From M2408 sp046303515 (lineage in GTDB: Bacteria > Bacteroidota > Bacteroidia > Flavobacteriales_D > Crocinitomicaceae), in the NCBI GenBank assembly GCA_046303515.1, contig JBKCGI010000158.1, positions 1 to 64,000 of the forward strand: a stretch of 64,000 nucleotides of DNA, written 5' to 3'. The notes under the pieces were generated by a model, which saw nothing but the letters and a program-made list of their open reading frames with translations, ran no database searches and was not told where the DNA came from. Shown here one piece after another: positions 43,945 through 52,152 of the stretch. Positions within the stretch are counted from its first letter, which is position 1. Every line of letters starts with the position of its first letter. A program made the position numbers and the translations under genes.

Positions 43945-44934
43945 TCAAATTAAATCTATTCCATTTACAAAAAATGTTTTGCTCGTAACAGGAGAATTTG
44001 ACTCAGAAAATTTGGCTAATACCTCTACTTTTGGATTTCCTAAAAAACGTTTGAAAACACCCCATTTGATATTTTTATCTAAGCGATTGAGTGCATCTTT
44101 TTCATCAATCCACCAAAGCAATAATTTTGAATGTTCTTGTGCCAAAATACTTTCAAAAAGAGTTTCTAAAGCTTCACTGGATTTTGCTTTTACGCAATCA
44201 GGCACTAAAAAGCGATAATTATTTGGATTTAAAAATTGATTGATAATTGGTATATAAGGTAAAATCTTCACCAAAAACGTTCCCATTTTCCCTGGTAAAC
44301 GTTCGATTCTCCAATGAGCATGTTGGATGCGTGCGGAAGCAATTTCTTCTCCAATTTCATTTTTTAAAACGTAAATTTTACTGCGTTTTGGCTGAAAAGC
44401 AGTGAAGAATAAATCTTCTGAAAAAGAACTTATATAGTTTGATTTATCCTCTGTTAGTTCTTCTAAATTGGAATTTAACTTTGAGTTTTTTCGTGAAAAA
44501 GAATAGGTTTTCAAAGCGCCGACCACTTGAAATCCAAAATTCAAACACATTTGTTTACTTCGGATATTTGTAGGTTCAACGTAGGCGTAAAATGTTTTTC
44601 CTTCCTCAGAATGCGAATCAAAAAAGCTTCCTAGGGTATCTTTTAATTTTGATTTTTTTTGATTTTTGGAAGTTTTTGTACTTTGAAATAATTTTTCAAA
44701 TGCGAAATAACGGATATACCAATTTTCATCTCTTCTGCAAAAGGCAATGTTTCCAATCGTCTTTTCATTTCTCTCCAAACTTAAAAATAAAGGATTGTCT
44801 AAATCTTTAATTATTTCAGATGTGTTGAGATGCTGATATTTTGCGCCATTTGTTCCTAAGGTTGTTTTTTGCAATAAATCCAATAGCGATTGATTGTATT
44901 GTTCTCGCAAAAAGAATGGTGCTTCTAATTTCAT
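43945..44934 (-). CDS. GNAT-like N-acetyltransferase domain protein
   Basis: The 329-residue protein has one GNAT-like segment ending EGKTFYAYVEPTNIRSKQMCLNFGFQVVGALKTYSF (about 105-145), with the acetyl-CoA-region N-x-(R/A)-S pattern and terminal beta strand. The C-terminal half (about 190-329) is a second, divergent domain that ends FFVNGIDLI. The substrate is unknown. No signal or TM segment is present. It lies between two ECF sigma genes with separate short gaps. Confidence 0.6.
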   Translation of the reverse strand: MKLEAPFFLREQYNQSLLDLLQKTTLGTNGAKYQHLNTSEIIKDLDNPLFLSLERNEKTIGNIAFCRRDENWYIRYFAFEKLFQSTKTSKNQKKSKLKDTLGSFFDSHSEEGKTFYAYVEPTNIRSKQMCLNFGFQVVGALKTYSFSRKNSKLNSNLEELTEDKSNYISSFSEDLFFTAFQPKRSKIYVLKNEIGEEIASARIQHAHWRIERLPGKMGTFLVKILPYIPIINQFLNPNNYRFLVPDCVKAKSSEALETLFESILAQEHSKLLLWWIDEKDALNRLDKNIKWGVFKRFLGNPKVEVLAKFSESNSPVTSKTFFVNGIDLI

Positions 44935-44984
44935 GAGACGAATTTAAAGGATTTTTTACAATCTATCCCCTCACTTCTCATAAA

Positions 44985-45584
44985 TCAAGCTAAATCTACC
45001 ACTAAATCATGCTTTTCAATCATTTTTCTAAGATTCAATAAGGCATAACGCATTCTTCCTAGAGCGGTATTAATACTTATGTTTTCGATTTCAGCAATTT
45101 CTTTAAACGACATATCTTCAAAAATACGCATGCGAACCATTTCTCTTTGAGAATCAGGCAGATGGTCAACTAAATTAACCATTTGATCTAAAAGTTCCTC
45201 TTTAGACATTTTTTTCAAAACATTATCTTCCGAACAAGCAATAAAACTAAATACATTAAACTCTTCAGAGCTAGAAGATTTCTCTTGAATAATTTTAACG
45301 CGATTGTGTTTACGGAAATAATCGATTACCAAGTTGTTTGCGATACGTAAAGCCCAAGGAAGAAATTTTCCTTCGTCGTTATATGTTCCACCTCTTAAGG
45401 TTTTAATAATTTTTATAAAAGTATCTTGAAATAAATCCTCAGCTAAATCACTGTCTTTCACTTTAGATAAAATTACACGGTAAATGTAATTTTTGTGACG
45501 CATCAATAAAACTTCAAATGCTTGGTGATTTCCTTCCAAATATGACGCAATCAATGTTTGATCATCTAACTTTTTTATAGACAT
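44985..45584 (-). CDS. ECF-family RNA polymerase sigma factor
   Basis: The 199-residue sigma factor has region 2 (DSDLAEDLFQDTFIKIIKTL, LPWALRIANNLVIDYFRKHNR; about 44-95) and region 4 (LPDSQREMVRMRIFEDMSFKEIAEIENISINTALGRMRYAL, across the HTH; about 140-182). There is no adjacent anti-sigma gene, unlike the other two ECF genes in the window. I recall highly conserved stand-alone copies of this type in Flavobacteriia. A 7-bp inverted repeat lies 15 nt before the start. Confidence 0.92.
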   Translation of the reverse strand: MSIKKLDDQTLIASYLEGNHQAFEVLLMRHKNYIYRVILSKVKDSDLAEDLFQDTFIKIIKTLRGGTYNDEGKFLPWALRIANNLVIDYFRKHNRVKIIQEKSSSSEEFNVFSFIACSEDNVLKKMSKEELLDQMVNLVDHLPDSQREMVRMRIFEDMSFKEIAEIENISINTALGRMRYALLNLRKMIEKHDLVVDLA

Positions 45585-45598
45585 AACTCTTAAATTGT

Positions 45599-45614
45599 AT
45601 AAGCCGTGGCTTAT
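45599..45614 (-). promoter_or_regulatory. Inverted repeat ATAAGCC-GT-GGCTTAT before the ECF gene
   Basis: A perfect 7-bp inverted repeat with a 2-nt centre, 15 nt before the ATG at 45584. It is GC-richer than its surroundings. It could be an operator, or a leader hairpin limiting translation. No -7 element was clear in the 210-nt gap. Confidence 0.4.
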
Positions 45615-45794
45615 GGTTCGTAATTAATTTAAAAGTAATGTTATATCTATAAGCGTTTATTTACTTGGTAATTATCTGTTGCGAAACTAAAACATTTTTT
45701 TCAATATACAACAAAAAACTTGCCTGTTATGTACAAATAACGATTCTCAATGAAGAAAGGTTGGCTGGAAATGAAAATTTATTTTAATTTTTTT

Positions 45795-46883
45795 TCATTT
45801 CTTAAAAAAAGTAGGACTTCCCTCTTCCAAGGAAACTACGTATTTTTTTAAGTTTTGCTCATCTGCTTTATTCAAAATCATTAGCATGTTGTCTGATTCA
45901 ACTACAATATGATTGTCTAAACCTTCAATTAATGCTAATTTGTTTGAAGGAAGGTTAACAATACAATTAGAAGAATTAATCATATGGACATGAGGTCCAA
46001 CAACAGCATTTCCGTTGAAATCTTTTTCGATATGGGTATATAAACTTCCCCACGTTCCTAAATCCGACCAATCAAAATTTGCTAAGACAACATCTACATT
46101 TTTGGCGTTTTCCATTACTGCATAATCAATAGAAATATCTTCACAAACCTCAAAACAATGATTGATTTTAGTTTGCTCTTCTGAAGTATTATAAAACCCA
46201 TGTTTGTGTGAAAACAACTGATTTAATTCAGGTACAAATTTTTCTAAAGCCTTTAAAATTGTCTCAGCCTTCCAAATAAAAATTCCCGAATTCCAATAAT
46301 AATTACCGGATCTGATGAAAATCTCAGCTAATTCTTTATCTGGTTTTTCGCGGAAATGTTTTACTTCTTTGATTTGTCCACCAATTAAATCGCCGGTATC
46401 TTCAAATTCAATGTAGCCATATCCCGTATCAGGACGAGTTGGTTTAATTCCCAAAGTCACTAAACGATCATTATCATTAGCTTGTTTAATGGCGATCAAA
46501 ATATTTTCAGCAAACTTGTCTTCCTTCATAATTAAATGATCTGAAGGTGCAATGGTCAAAACAGCTTTTGGATTTAAAGCATAAATTTTGGAAGCAGCAT
46601 AAGCAATACATGGAGCCGTATTTTTGCGTTTTGGTTCCGTTAAAATTTGACTTCGACTAATTTGAGGCAATTGTTCAGCAACTAAATCAGCGTAAGCAGT
46701 ATTTGTAACAATATAAATATTTTCCTTTGGCGCAATTCTTTCCAAACGCTCAAAAGTCATTTGCAACAAGGTTTTTCCTAAACCTAAAATGTCTAAAAAT
46801 TGTTTTGGTTTTTGAGGAGTTGACATCGGCCAAAAACGGCTTCCAATTCCTCCAGCCATGATAATTGCGTAATTATTTTCCAT
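45795..46883 (-). CDS. manC: Mannose-1-phosphate guanylyltransferase
   Basis: The 362-residue enzyme makes GDP-mannose from mannose-1-phosphate and GTP. The nucleotidyltransferase signature IMAGGIGSRFWPMSTPQKPKQFL (8-30) is complete; TIAPSDHLI, FREKPD and WNSGIFIWKAE follow. It is a monofunctional form without the phosphomannose isomerase cupin. The start abuts the SprT-like stop (46884), so the two are cotranscribed. GDP-mannose feeds surface polysaccharide or glycoprotein glycans. A weak AT-rich stem GAAATGAAAA / TTTTCATTTC spans its stop (45768-45801). Confidence 0.95.
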   Translation of the reverse strand: MENNYAIIMAGGIGSRFWPMSTPQKPKQFLDILGLGKTLLQMTFERLERIAPKENIYIVTNTAYADLVAEQLPQISRSQILTEPKRKNTAPCIAYAASKIYALNPKAVLTIAPSDHLIMKEDKFAENILIAIKQANDNDRLVTLGIKPTRPDTGYGYIEFEDTGDLIGGQIKEVKHFREKPDKELAEIFIRSGNYYWNSGIFIWKAETILKALEKFVPELNQLFSHKHGFYNTSEEQTKINHCFEVCEDISIDYAVMENAKNVDVVLANFDWSDLGTWGSLYTHIEKDFNGNAVVGPHVHMINSSNCIVNLPSNKLALIEGLDNHIVVESDNMLMILNKADEQNLKKYVVSLEEGSPTFFKK

Positions 46884-47510
46884 TTATTCTGCTGTTTTAA
46901 CTTCTGATAAAGCGTGAACTAAATATTTTTTCTTCGTAGAAAGATCCTCACAAAGATAACGTTTTCTCCTTAACTCTCCTTTGATAAATTTTTTTCCTTG
47001 CAAAACAAAAATACTATTATTTGGAAGAGATTCAAGAAACACAATATCCTCTTTTCCCTCGTCGTAATTTTTTAACACCCGCATCAAACCAATGTCTGAA
47101 CAAGAGGATGCTTTTGTATTTACCAATGAGTTTACTAAAGCGCGAACAATATCAGAAGGCAATAATTTGGTGTCAATTGCAGGGACAAGTAAATTCCTGT
47201 ATTCTTGTTTCCATTCTTCACCATGTGGTTTGATTCGATGACCAAATTTGAGATAAGTAATCAAATGTGCAAATTCGTGAAGCGTAGTAATTAAAAAGGA
47301 ATATTTATTCAGATTTCCGTTAACTGTAATTTGGTGTTTTTCACCATTTAATCCAGCTCTAAAATCTCCCAATTTGGTGTTTCGAGGTTTCACAATTTTG
47401 AAAGAAACTGGTTCGTTGAAAATCAAATCAGCTACCATTGATTCAAAACCTGCAGGCAAAAATGCTTTCAGTTGTTCGGTAACTTTTAATTTTTTTTCTT
47501 GTTTCGTCAT
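46884..47510 (-). CDS. SprT-like zinc metallopeptidase domain protein
   Basis: The 208-residue protein has the zinc motif HEFAH (His78, Glu79, His82) in LITTLHEFAHLITYLKFGHRIKPHGEEWKQ, with the third ligand His probably in KPHGEEW. This is the SprT/SPRTN-like pattern. In eukaryotes SPRTN cleaves DNA-protein crosslinks; bacterial SprT-like functions are largely unknown. It precedes and abuts manC. No signal peptide is present, so it is cytoplasmic. Confidence 0.85.
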   Translation of the reverse strand: MTKQEKKLKVTEQLKAFLPAGFESMVADLIFNEPVSFKIVKPRNTKLGDFRAGLNGEKHQITVNGNLNKYSFLITTLHEFAHLITYLKFGHRIKPHGEEWKQEYRNLLVPAIDTKLLPSDIVRALVNSLVNTKASSCSDIGLMRVLKNYDEGKEDIVFLESLPNNSIFVLQGKKFIKGELRRKRYLCEDLSTKKKYLVHALSEVKTAE

Positions 47511-47583
47511 TTCTAATCTTGCTATAAAATTAAAAATTTTATGTCGATTGCTAAAATTTCTTTAAAAAAAAGAAAATATACAC

Positions 47584-47591
47584 TAATTTAG
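47584..47591 (+). promoter_or_regulatory. Variant -7 element TAATTTAG before mlaE
   Basis: TAATTTAG followed by CAG, 21 nt before the ATG at 47613. It matches the TAnnTTAGCA variant seen at other genes here. Confidence 0.4.
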
Positions 47592-47612
47592 CAGAGAATT
47601 AGAATTCATTAA

Positions 47613-48356
47613 ATGAGAATAATTGCGCAAATAGGGAAATATTTTATGATGCTTTGGGTGGTTTTTTCGCGACCTGAAAAGTTTAAGGTTTTCCGTAAAC
47701 GTGTTTTTGAAGAAATTCAAATTATCGGGATTGCATCTTTGCCAATTGTTGCTTTGATGTCGGTATTTATGGGGGGTGTAATTGCTCTGCAAACAGCTTC
47801 AAATATGGATTCTCCTTGGTTGCCAGAATATACAATTGGATACATTACACGTTCTAGTACTATATTGGAATTTTCGCCAACAATTATATCCTTAATTTTA
47901 GCTGGAAAAGTAGGTTCAAATGTATCTTCAGAAATTGGAATGATGCGCGTCACGGAGCAAATTGATGCCTTAGAAATAATGGGTGTAAATTCTCTTACAT
48001 ATTTAGTTCTACCAAAAATCATGGCTGCTGTAGTATTCTTTCCAGTGCTCATCATTTTTTCAATGGGCTTAAGTATTTTGGGAGGATGGTTATCTTTGAT
48101 ACTTTCTGGTTTATCTTCAACTGACACCTATGTTTTTGGAATTCGGTCGTTTTTTAAGATGAGTGATATCACTTACGCTTTATCTAAAACCGTAGTCTTT
48201 GGTTTTTTAATAGTCTCAATTTCTTCGTTTTTTGGTTATTATACTAAAGGAGGTGCAATTGATGTTGGAAAATCATCTACGACAGCTGTTGTTAGTAGTT
48301 CCATTGCAATTTTGTTAGCTAATTTCTTCATCACTCAAATGTTCTTATTGAAATGA
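47613..48356 (+). CDS. mlaE: MlaE family ABC transporter permease
   Basis: The 247-residue membrane protein has five or six helices and the MlaE motifs SVFMGGVIALQTA, LAGKVGSNVSSEIGMMRVTEQIDALEIMGVN (split at the conserved E-x-G-x-M core; about 110-140) and KGGAIDVGKSSTTAVVSSS. In Gram-negatives MlaE with MlaF and an MCE protein moves phospholipids between the membranes. The MCE partner is not in this window. Its stop overlaps the mlaF start by 4 nt (ATGA). Confidence 0.93.
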   Translation: MRIIAQIGKYFMMLWVVFSRPEKFKVFRKRVFEEIQIIGIASLPIVALMSVFMGGVIALQTASNMDSPWLPEYTIGYITRSSTILEFSPTIISLILAGKVGSNVSSEIGMMRVTEQIDALEIMGVNSLTYLVLPKIMAAVVFFPVLIIFSMGLSILGGWLSLILSGLSSTDTYVFGIRSFFKMSDITYALSKTVVFGFLIVSISSFFGYYTKGGAIDVGKSSTTAVVSSSIAILLANFFITQMFLLK

Positions 48357-49114
48357 TAGAGGTAAAACACGTTAATAAAACCTTTGGTAAAAACCATGTC
48401 TTACAAGATGTTTCTGCCCGTTTCGAAAAAGGAAAAGTAAATTTGATTATAGGTGCGTCTGGACAAGGAAAATCTGTATTAGCCAAATGCATTGTAGGTT
48501 TGCATGAGGTAGATAAAGGAGAAATTTTATACAGCGGTGTGGATTTAGTTACCATGAACAATACGCAACGTCGAGAAATCCGAAAAGAAATCGGAATGTT
48601 GTTTCAAGGTTCAGCACTTTTTGATTCCAAAACTGTAGAGGAAAATATCATGTTTCCTTTGACCATGTTCTCCAAAATGACCCAAAAGGAAATGCAAATT
48701 CGTGCTGATTTTTGTTTGGAACGTGTAAATTTAAGTGGAAGAAATAAATTGTTTCCTGCCGAATGTAGTGGTGGTATGCAAAAAAGAATTGCGATTGCTC
48801 GTGCGATTGCTATGAATCCAAAATACTTGTTTTGTGATGAACCAAATTCTGGTTTAGATCCTCAAACTTCAATTTTGATTGATAATTTAATTAAAGAAAT
48901 TACCTACGAATTCAATACGACAACAATCGTCATTACCCATGATATGAACTCCGTAATTGAAATTGGTGACAACATCAACTTTATTTACAAAGGCCAAAAT
49001 TGGTGGCAAGGGGATTCAAAATCAATCATTAAATCCGATAACAAAGAATTGAGCGATTTCGTATTTGCTTCAGAGTTTATGAAGAAAATACGAGAGAATT
49101 TAAGAGAGATGTAG
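48353..49114 (+). CDS. mlaF: MlaF family ABC transporter ATP-binding protein
   Basis: The 253-residue ATPase has Walker A GASGQGKSVLAK (about 36-47), the Q-loop LFQGSALFD, the signature ECSGGMQKRIAIARAIA (about 138-154), Walker B YLFCDEPNSGLDP and switch His in VITHDM. The SGGMQKR signature is typical of MlaF. It is translationally coupled to mlaE and converges on the M28 peptidase gene. Confidence 0.94.
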   Translation: MIEVKHVNKTFGKNHVLQDVSARFEKGKVNLIIGASGQGKSVLAKCIVGLHEVDKGEILYSGVDLVTMNNTQRREIRKEIGMLFQGSALFDSKTVEENIMFPLTMFSKMTQKEMQIRADFCLERVNLSGRNKLFPAECSGGMQKRIAIARAIAMNPKYLFCDEPNSGLDPQTSILIDNLIKEITYEFNTTTIVITHDMNSVIEIGDNINFIYKGQNWWQGDSKSIIKSDNKELSDFVFASEFMKKIRENLREM

Positions 49115-49117
49115 TTA

Positions 49118-50413
49118 TTAAAACACTCTCAAAAAACCACTAACTAATTTCACCAAATCATTATACTCTTGAAAAGATAAAGCTTCATAAGTATCAAAAA
49201 CATCATGGTAATTTTTATTTGGTCCCATGGTGTAAATGAAAAACGCTGGAAAACCCTTTTCGCTAAAAAAATAATGGTCTGAATTGGCAGCCTTACCGCG
49301 TTTTTTGATTTGAGTTAACAATTTTTGGTCTTCGTTGATGGCATTTAGTTTATTGAATATTTCAGGAAATTCTGTTGCATTCACGACAGTGATTCCATCT
49401 TCTCCACTTCCCATAATGTCGAGGTTTAAAACAAATTTTAAGCGTTTTTCTTTGATTAATGGATTCTCTACATAATATTTTGAACCCAATAAACCTGCTT
49501 CTTCACCTGCAAAAGCAATAAAAACGATATTTGCATTAAGTGGTTTTGATTTTAATTCATCGGCTAAAGCAAATAATATTGAAGTTCCACTGGCGTTGTC
49601 ATTTCCGCCTGGGAAGTAGGTTTCAGAACCCATTCCACCGAGATGGTCGTAATGTGCCGTTAGGAAAATTGTTTTTTTAGTGCGTTTTTTTGCAGGTAAA
49701 TAGGCCAAAACGTTACGCGCCTGATGATTTTTTTTCAAAACAGCAGTAATGTTTGTTTCGATAACTTTGTTTGGCTCAAAAGTTGAACCATGAAGATAAA
49801 TCAGGGCAAATGGTTTTTGGTCTCTCGCTACTGAAAAAGTAAATTTTTCATCCGTAATACTCATCACATGACAATATTCTGAAAGACTTTCTTGTAGTTC
49901 TTTTACTTTTTTGAGTGAATCTCCAGCAATATTTCGCGTGTCGATTACCAAACTGTTCCACGAACGTGCTCTGCTTAAATCACGAATTACTTCAGTCATG
50001 ATTTGTTCGTTCAGTAATTCAGTTTTGGCTAAATATTTATAATTCCAAGTCACAAAACTTGAACCACAAGCTGGATCTACCATAAAATCTACGCCTGGTT
50101 TAAGAATTTTGTCTCCAATTTTCACTTCCATTTCAGCTGGAAAAGTATTCACGTCAAATGAAAATATTTGAAAATAGGAACCTTTCACTTTTTTTAGACC
50201 TTTTTTTTGGAATTCTTGGGCTAAAAATTCGGCAGCAAGTGAATCCCCATTTTTTACGTAACCTCGACCAAAATATTTGGCTGAACAGAGTTCTTGCGTG
50301 ATGCGTCGACCTTCAGTGACTTGGGAGAAGGAGAGAAAGGATTTCAAAAAAAACAATAAAGTCACCCACCTCAATCCTCCCTCAAGGGAGGAGGAATTCC
50401 ATATCCTCAACAT
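49118..50413 (-). CDS. M28 family metallopeptidase, secreted
   Basis: The 431-residue protein has the M28 di-zinc core: FLTAHYDHLGGMG (about 252-264, His ligand), GGNDNASGTSILFALA (Asp ligand), FIAFAGEEAGLLGSKYYVENP (catalytic Glu pair) and late LDIMGSG and SDHYFFSEKGFPAFFIYT (last His). A PA-like insert covers about 100-240. It is exported as an aminopeptidase-like enzyme. The first 16 residues (MLRIWNSSSLEGGLRW) are encoded by a palindromic repeat; GTG at codon 17 (MTLLFFLKSFLSFSQ) would give a cleaner signal peptide and may be the real or ancestral start. Confidence 0.88.
   Translation of the reverse strand: MLRIWNSSSLEGGLRWVTLLFFLKSFLSFSQVTEGRRITQELCSAKYFGRGYVKNGDSLAAEFLAQEFQKKGLKKVKGSYFQIFSFDVNTFPAEMEVKIGDKILKPGVDFMVDPACGSSFVTWNYKYLAKTELLNEQIMTEVIRDLSRARSWNSLVIDTRNIAGDSLKKVKELQESLSEYCHVMSITDEKFTFSVARDQKPFALIYLHGSTFEPNKVIETNITAVLKKNHQARNVLAYLPAKKRTKKTIFLTAHYDHLGGMGSETYFPGGNDNASGTSILFALADELKSKPLNANIVFIAFAGEEAGLLGSKYYVENPLIKEKRLKFVLNLDIMGSGEDGITVVNATEFPEIFNKLNAINEDQKLLTQIKKRGKAANSDHYFFSEKGFPAFFIYTMGPNKNYHDVFDTYEALSFQEYNDLVKLVSGFLRVF
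50361..50400. repeat. GC-rich palindromic repeat overlapping the M28 gene start
   Basis: The element contains CCTCCCT-CA-AGGGAGG (7+2+7), flanked by CACCCACCTCAAT and AGGAATTCC. It is far richer in GC than its surroundings and resembles dispersed Bacteroidota palindromes. Confidence 0.65.
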
Positions 50414-50415
50414 TT

Positions 50416-52152
50416 TTAGAACTTAAATGTTACTCCGCCCATCACTTGGAAACCCTGCACAGGATAATTGTACCAACGTTTGTAGCGCTGTGCTGCGAAA
50501 TTATTGAACTGAATAAAAGCACTCATTTTGTTAGAATACAAATATTCTGCTCCTAAATTCAAATCGGTGATAAAACCTAATTTTTTAGCAAATTGAGTGT
50601 TTTCTTCTTTATCGCTTTCTGCTTTTGTATAGACTTGCGCATATCTTCCACCTTCCAAATTGGCATCAACTTGAAGGTTTAAATTTGGAAGTATTTTGTA
50701 AAAACCTCTCGCAATAACTTGTACTTGAGGTAAATTCCAAGCGTAAATATAGTTTTTTGTCAAATATGAATTGTAAATTCCAATTCCTTCAATTTTGAAT
50801 TTCTCAGCAGCTTGATAAATGATAGAACCTTGAATAGTGGCTACTTGCATGTTATCATAAACAACTCTAAATTGATTTCCACGAGCGTAAAGTGTGTCAT
50901 TCACAAATAAAGCTTTGTTTTTAATCATGGAGAAACGAGCGTTAGCATTAAACATAATACTTTTAGAAAGAGTTCCTTTGATACCAACTGCTCCGTTGAT
51001 CACATTATTTTCATTTTGAAGGATAACATTTGATAATATGAATTCATTTTCACGGCTCAATGATTTGAATGTATTCTGTTTCAGCCCTCCCTTAATTTCT
51101 AAATAAGGAATCAAAATATCGTCGAATAAAGAATATTTCAATTCGATATCAGGATAAATAAATGCTTTAACTTTAGAATCAATTTTATTATCCATCACAT
51201 TCAAGGCGATATCAACACCAAATTTTACCTTCAAACGATTGTTTTTCGCATATGTGGTGATATTTGGTTTCAAATTGAAAATGAAATCTGTATTAACCAA
51301 AGCCGTATCTATTGCGCTCAAACTATCACCAAAAAGACCATAATTATAGTTGTTTAATTTTAAATCTAAATCAGCATTGATAATTTCCTTCTTTAATTTG
51401 TACCATGCCTTTCCATTAAGTTCCAAATAATTTTCACGACCATACCAATCAGAAAGTGTATCAACTTTTGATTTTTTGTCTTGAAAATAATTGTATTTCA
51501 ATCCAATATTATAATTGAATGATAAACTGTCTTTTTTATGTTTTGAATATAATCCAGAAATTCCAAAATCACTAAAACGTTGTGCAATACTGTCTTTTGG
51601 AGCATTTTCGTTCGCAAATCCATATTGATGTAAACCCATGTTGGAATAATGTAATCTACCATCTAAACTGTATTTACTTTCATTTAAAACACCTGTCAAA
51701 TCCAAATTTGTGCGATCAAATTGGGCCGGAGCGTAACCTTCCATTGCACCATAAGAACTCAAATGTTTCAAATGCGCACCATAAACATATTTACGTGAAC
51801 GCGTACTGTTGTAATATACCTCTGCTAAAGGCATAAATTTACTTCCAACACCAATTCTCACGTAACCTGGAAATAATTCAGGTAATTTATCCACTAGTTT
51901 AATTTTAGCAGATTTTATAGTGTCTAAAGCAAAGGTTGTACTGTATTTTAAAGTCAATAAAGGATATTGAATTTCAGAATAGGGAATTATGGTATCAATT
52001 AACTTTGGTTGTTTGGTGATACGATATGCAGGCTCGATTTCGCGATTTCCTGCCACCTCCAAATTCACTTCCTGAGCCGAAATAAATTGACTCAAAAGTA
52101 AAATGAATGTTATTAATATGGCGTTATTTCTTTTCATTTTCTTTAATTTCAA
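50416..52152 (-). CDS. Outer-membrane beta-barrel protein (TonB-dependent receptor-like, without plug)
   Basis: The 578-residue protein has a signal peptide (ending SQFISA), a short N-terminal proline-containing segment, then continuous amphipathic strands to a terminal Phe (FQVMGGVTFKF), typical for an outer-membrane barrel. There is no carboxypeptidase-regulatory domain and no recognisable TonB plug. It overlaps the preceding TPR gene by 29 nt (14 nt if it starts at the second Met, 52137), so the two are translationally coupled. I recall this TPR/barrel pair next to ftsE in other Flavobacteriia. Function unknown; an envelope assembly or transport role is an inference. Confidence 0.75.
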   Translation of the reverse strand: MKLKKMKRNNAILITFILLLSQFISAQEVNLEVAGNREIEPAYRITKQPKLIDTIIPYSEIQYPLLTLKYSTTFALDTIKSAKIKLVDKLPELFPGYVRIGVGSKFMPLAEVYYNSTRSRKYVYGAHLKHLSSYGAMEGYAPAQFDRTNLDLTGVLNESKYSLDGRLHYSNMGLHQYGFANENAPKDSIAQRFSDFGISGLYSKHKKDSLSFNYNIGLKYNYFQDKKSKVDTLSDWYGRENYLELNGKAWYKLKKEIINADLDLKLNNYNYGLFGDSLSAIDTALVNTDFIFNLKPNITTYAKNNRLKVKFGVDIALNVMDNKIDSKVKAFIYPDIELKYSLFDDILIPYLEIKGGLKQNTFKSLSRENEFILSNVILQNENNVINGAVGIKGTLSKSIMFNANARFSMIKNKALFVNDTLYARGNQFRVVYDNMQVATIQGSIIYQAAEKFKIEGIGIYNSYLTKNYIYAWNLPQVQVIARGFYKILPNLNLQVDANLEGGRYAQVYTKAESDKEENTQFAKKLGFITDLNLGAEYLYSNKMSAFIQFNNFAAQRYKRWYNYPVQGFQVMGGVTFKF

